Source: Pseudomonadota bacterium
Lineage (GTDB): Bacteria > Pseudomonadota > Alphaproteobacteria > Rhizobiales > Hyphomicrobiaceae
Direction: 5' to 3'
Assembly (NCBI GenBank): GCA_021816505.1
Contig: JAKAXS010000133.1
Coordinates: 1 to 7,216 of the forward strand
DNA length: 7,216 nucleotides
The notes beneath the pieces were generated by a model. It was not told the DNA's origin. It saw only the letters and a list, made by a program, of their open reading frames with translations, and searched no databases. Positions 5,369 through 7,216 of the stretch are shown piece by piece; position 1 is the first letter of the stretch, and each line of letters starts with the position of its first letter. The position numbers were made by a program, and so were the translations under genes.

Positions 5369-6793
5369 TCAGTTCTTCTTCGTCTTCGCGACTTCCGCGC
5401 CTGCCGGAACCTGATCGGCCGGCACGACACGCCACAGCGAACCCGGCGGGTTTGCGGCGGCGCCCTTGTCGTCGAGATAGAAGCAGTTGCAGTTGACGGC
5501 GAGAACGCTGCCGTCCTCGTCATTGTTGCCTGCGGTGAACTGCTGAGCGGTCTGGATCATTTCCTGGATCTGCCACTTCTTGCCGTCCCAACCGGTGCCG
5601 AAGATACGGCCCGAGCACCAGTCGCCCGTCAGGTAGACGCCGTCCATGCCGCCGTAGTTGGCGACACCGAGACCCATGACCGAGCAACCCCAGCCATCCT
5701 TCAGCTTTTCAGCGCCAGGATAGGGCTCTTGGTGCGGATACTCCGCGACAGGCAGCACGCCGACCTGCGGGCACTTGTCGTCCGCCCCAGTCATCGGATG
5801 GCACTTGGTGCCCATGTTGTGCTTCCAGCCGTAGTTCTCGCCGCCCTTGCTCGATGCCGGCTGCCAGTCGATCTCTTCGAGATGGTTCTGGCCGACGTCG
5901 GCAATGAACAGATCGCCCGACTTCTTGTTGAAGTGGAACGAGTAGGGATTGCGAAGACCGTAAGACCAGATCTCAGGACGTGCACCCATGTGGATCTTGG
6001 AGAAGCCTTCTTCGGTGATGCCGAAGAGGGTCATCATGCGATCCTGATAGGCGCCGGCCCAAGGATTGGTTTTGGGGATCGAGTAGGCCCGATCCTCCGG
6101 CGTGTTGTGGACGTCGATGCGAAGCATCTTGCCCCACAGCATCGACTTCGTCTGGCCGGCGTCGAGCGGATCGCCTTCCCAGCCTGCGTCACCCTTGCCG
6201 ATGTAGAGGAAGCCGTCCGGGCCGAACTGGATGCCGCCGCCGTAGTGATTGTAGTAGGGCTGCGGGATGTTCATGATGACCTTGACGGTCTTGTTGGCGT
6301 GTTCGACGGTCACGACATCCGGGCTCGCCTTGTCAACCGTGTAGCGCGCGATGATGTGTGCGCCGTTGAATGGCAGCGACGAGTAGCTGACGTAGAAGTG
6401 ACCGTTTTCCTTGAACTTGGGATCGAACGCGACGGCCCACAGGCCCTGCTCGACGAAGCCTGTCTGGACTTCGCTGCCCAGCGGGCTGTTCTTCGTCAAA
6501 TCAAGGAACGGCTTGTCGTTGACCTTGCCGTCCTTGGTGACGATCTTGATCTTACCCTGACGCTCGACCACGAACATGCGGCCGGAGCCATCGAAGGCCG
6601 AAGCGACGCCAACAGGGTCGAGGAAGCCGTCGGCCACCTTCACCAGGGCGATCTTGGGATCTCCGGGAAGCTTGCCGCCGGGCCGCGCGACCTGATCGGC
6701 AGTCTTCGGGACTTCTTGAGAAACGGCTGGCAGCGCTCCAAGTGCGAGCGCAATAACAGCCGTCGACGCGGTAACGAGTGACCGCATTCGCAT
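5369..6793 (-). CDS. Exported PQQ-type glucose/sorbosone dehydrogenase family protein (six-bladed beta-propeller)
   Basis: 474 residues. The signal peptide is RSLVTASTAVIALALGALPAV, with a likely cut at AVS/QEV (residue 25). The rest follows the GSDH/soluble glucose dehydrogenase propeller: DGFLDPVGVASAFDGSGRMF (55-74), the opening blade with FVVERQGKI; GLWAVAFDPKF (117-127); YNHYGGGIQFGPDGFLYIGK (181-200), where His183 matches the catalytic base region; SMLWGKMLRID (217-227); ARPEIWSYGLRNPYSFHF (271-288), with Arg281-Asn282 at the PQQ-contacting position; FIADVGQNHLEEID (296-309); and ENYGW (319-323). Six mature-part cysteines (331, 341, 370, 393, 435, 437) could form disulfides in the periplasm. 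Members oxidise sugars or other alcohols with PQQ; the substrate here is unknown. AGGGAG (complement of 6801-6806) lies 7 nt before the ATG. It is the first gene of the operon, and the neighbouring cytochrome is its likely electron acceptor. Confidence 0.9.
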   Translation of the reverse strand: MRMRSLVTASTAVIALALGALPAVSQEVPKTADQVARPGGKLPGDPKIALVKVADGFLDPVGVASAFDGSGRMFVVERQGKIKIVTKDGKVNDKPFLDLTKNSPLGSEVQTGFVEQGLWAVAFDPKFKENGHFYVSYSSLPFNGAHIIARYTVDKASPDVVTVEHANKTVKVIMNIPQPYYNHYGGGIQFGPDGFLYIGKGDAGWEGDPLDAGQTKSMLWGKMLRIDVHNTPEDRAYSIPKTNPWAGAYQDRMMTLFGITEEGFSKIHMGARPEIWSYGLRNPYSFHFNKKSGDLFIADVGQNHLEEIDWQPASSKGGENYGWKHNMGTKCHPMTGADDKCPQVGVLPVAEYPHQEPYPGAEKLKDGWGCSVMGLGVANYGGMDGVYLTGDWCSGRIFGTGWDGKKWQIQEMIQTAQQFTAGNNDEDGSVLAVNCNCFYLDDKGAAANPPGSLWRVVPADQVPAGAEVAKTKKN

Positions 6794-6912
6794 AGACGTT
6801 CTCCCTAATTTCAGATTTGAGCCAGTTATTTTCTTGTTTTTGTGCGCAGGAAGGTTGCTGTCCGAAGCTTCCGGCCGCGGATGAGGTCATACCTACGCGG
6901 CGAGGACGCTAT

Positions 6913-6932
6913 GCTAAGAAAAAATCTTTAGC
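6913..6932. repeat. Inverted repeat GCTAAGA-AAAAA-TCTTTAGC
   Basis: Arms of seven pairs with one bulged T surround an A-run. It lies about 120 bp upstream of the dehydrogenase start. It could be an operator or part of the promoter; nothing else supports a role. Confidence 0.3.
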
Positions 6933-6966
6933 AACAGATTCGGCAAACATTTTGCGACGAATAAAA

Positions 6967-7040
6967 TCGTCGGGACGAAAACAATGTATTTGATCCCGCA
7001 ATGTCGGGAATTTATCCCGATCGATCGAGACTATTTCCCG
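6967..7040. promoter_or_regulatory. Cluster of five phased CGGGA/TCCCG half-sites (candidate operator array)
   Basis: Copies lie at 6971-6975 (CGGGA), 6994-6998 (TCCCG), 7005-7009 (CGGGA), 7015-7019 (TCCCG) and 7036-7040 (TCCCG). Start-to-start distances are 23, 11, 10 and 21 bp, close to one or two helical turns. The middle three form two overlapping palindromes, TCCCG-N6-CGGGA and TCGGGA-ATTTA-TCCCGA. The first copy sits inside a separate perfect palindrome, TCGTC-GG-GACGA (6967-6978). This arrangement suits cooperative binding of a dimeric regulator on one face of the DNA. The regulator is unknown. Confidence 0.5.
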
Positions 7041-7104
7041 CATCTCATGTCAAATGCTGATGGTGTTCGGTCAAGTTAATCCGTCAACCTTCTGTATTCA
7101 CGAA

Positions 7105-7216
7105 ATGATTCCTCGCAACGCGCCTCCGTTGCAGCGTATGGCTTGCCTTACGCGAGAATTTTGGCAATCTGGCGCCAATCACATAAGCAGGCGACGTCTG
7201 CTCGGACATTCGACAC
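7105..7216 (+). CDS. Possible start of a divergent Tat-exported protein, truncated by the window edge
   Basis: This frame is open from 6994 to the right edge. From the ATG at 7105, or the in-frame ATG at 7138, it reads into NHISRRRLLGHST (7174-7212), where SRRRLLG resembles the S-R-R-x-F/L-L core of a twin-arginine signal. From 7138 the motif starts after about 15 residues, a normal distance. Neither ATG has a good ribosome site, and the hydrophobic segment that should follow lies outside the window. Such a motif can occur by chance, so this is a tentative call. Confidence 0.25.
   Translation, partial: MIPRNAPPLQRMACLTREFWQSGANHISRRRLLGHST

Larger units (their letters stand above)
2820..6793 (-). 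other. Putative four-gene operon: PQQ dehydrogenase, cytochrome c, EboF-like protein, idi
   Basis: All four genes read on the minus strand with gaps of 107 bp (containing a stem-loop), 16-23 bp and a 4-nt overlap, so one transcript from upstream of 6793 is likely. The first two products carry signal peptides and form a credible redox pair; the last two appear cytosolic. Co-transcription is inferred from spacing and strand only. Confidence 0.7.
6794..7216. promoter_or_regulatory. Long AT-richer upstream region of the dehydrogenase operon
   Basis: These 423 bp contain no recognisable complete gene and are visibly richer in A/T than the rest of the window. They should carry the operon promoter and, if the right-edge frame is real, a divergent promoter. 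Besides the two repeat features listed separately there are A/T runs (6828-6840, 6917-6930). I could not find a convincing -35/-10 pair on either strand. Confidence 0.5.

Noticed and set aside
5262..5435. N-terminal extension of the cytochrome by 58 residues
   Set aside because: It would run across the stem-loop and into the dehydrogenase end, put charged sequence before the signal peptide, and ignore the ribosome site before 5261.
5303..6781. 492-codon open frame on the + strand opposite the dehydrogenase
   Set aside because: No recognisable domains. The minus strand has a signal peptide and GSDH motifs throughout, so this is a shadow despite its length.
7084..7216. Minus-strand open frame at the right edge, ending at 7084
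   Set aside because: About 43 codons of basic, unrecognisable sequence with no ribosome site; no support as a gene end.

Overview
The window is GC-rich, densely coded DNA. Its codon use and gene families suggest an alphaproteobacterium, perhaps a methylotroph-like member of Hyphomicrobiales/Rhizobiales. That is inferred from the cytochrome c-L/XoxG-like cytochrome, the PQQ-type dehydrogenase and the type 1 Idi; no rRNA or other taxonomic marker is present. I see no tRNA, rRNA, insertion sequence, CRISPR array or attachment site.

Left part (1-2835): the 3' portion of a fumarase/adenylosuccinate lyase superfamily gene enters from the left edge on the + strand. It converges with a minus-strand gene for a cobalamin/iron-type substrate-binding fold that lacks a signal peptide. 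A divergent intergenic region of about 220 bp follows, then a small single-GAF-domain protein and a short exported four-cysteine protein with a Rap1a/Tai-like pattern, both on +.

Right part (2820-6793): four minus-strand genes are packed head to tail and look like one operon. In transcription order they encode an exported PQQ-type glucose/sorbosone dehydrogenase beta-propeller, an exported cytochrome resembling cytochrome c-L/XoxG, an alkaline-phosphatase-superfamily protein resembling EboF, and a type 1 isopentenyl-diphosphate isomerase (Idi). The first two form a plausible periplasmic redox pair, with the dehydrogenase passing electrons to the cytochrome. They are separated by a perfect 11-bp GC stem-loop that could set their relative expression. 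The phosphatase-like gene and idi overlap by 4 nt (ATGA), and idi overlaps the convergent Rap1a/Tai-like gene by 16 nt.

The last 423 bp (6794-7216) are visibly more AT-rich and look like a regulatory region. They hold a bulged inverted repeat and a cluster of five CGGGA/TCCCG half-sites spaced at near-multiples of the helical repeat. A reading frame with a twin-arginine-like motif runs off the right edge and may be the start of a divergent exported protein.

The most interesting hypothesis is that the four-gene unit links a periplasmic PQQ/cytochrome c oxidation step to an isoprenoid-related function (Idi plus an Ebo-type phosphodiesterase). The substrate cannot be read from the sequence.
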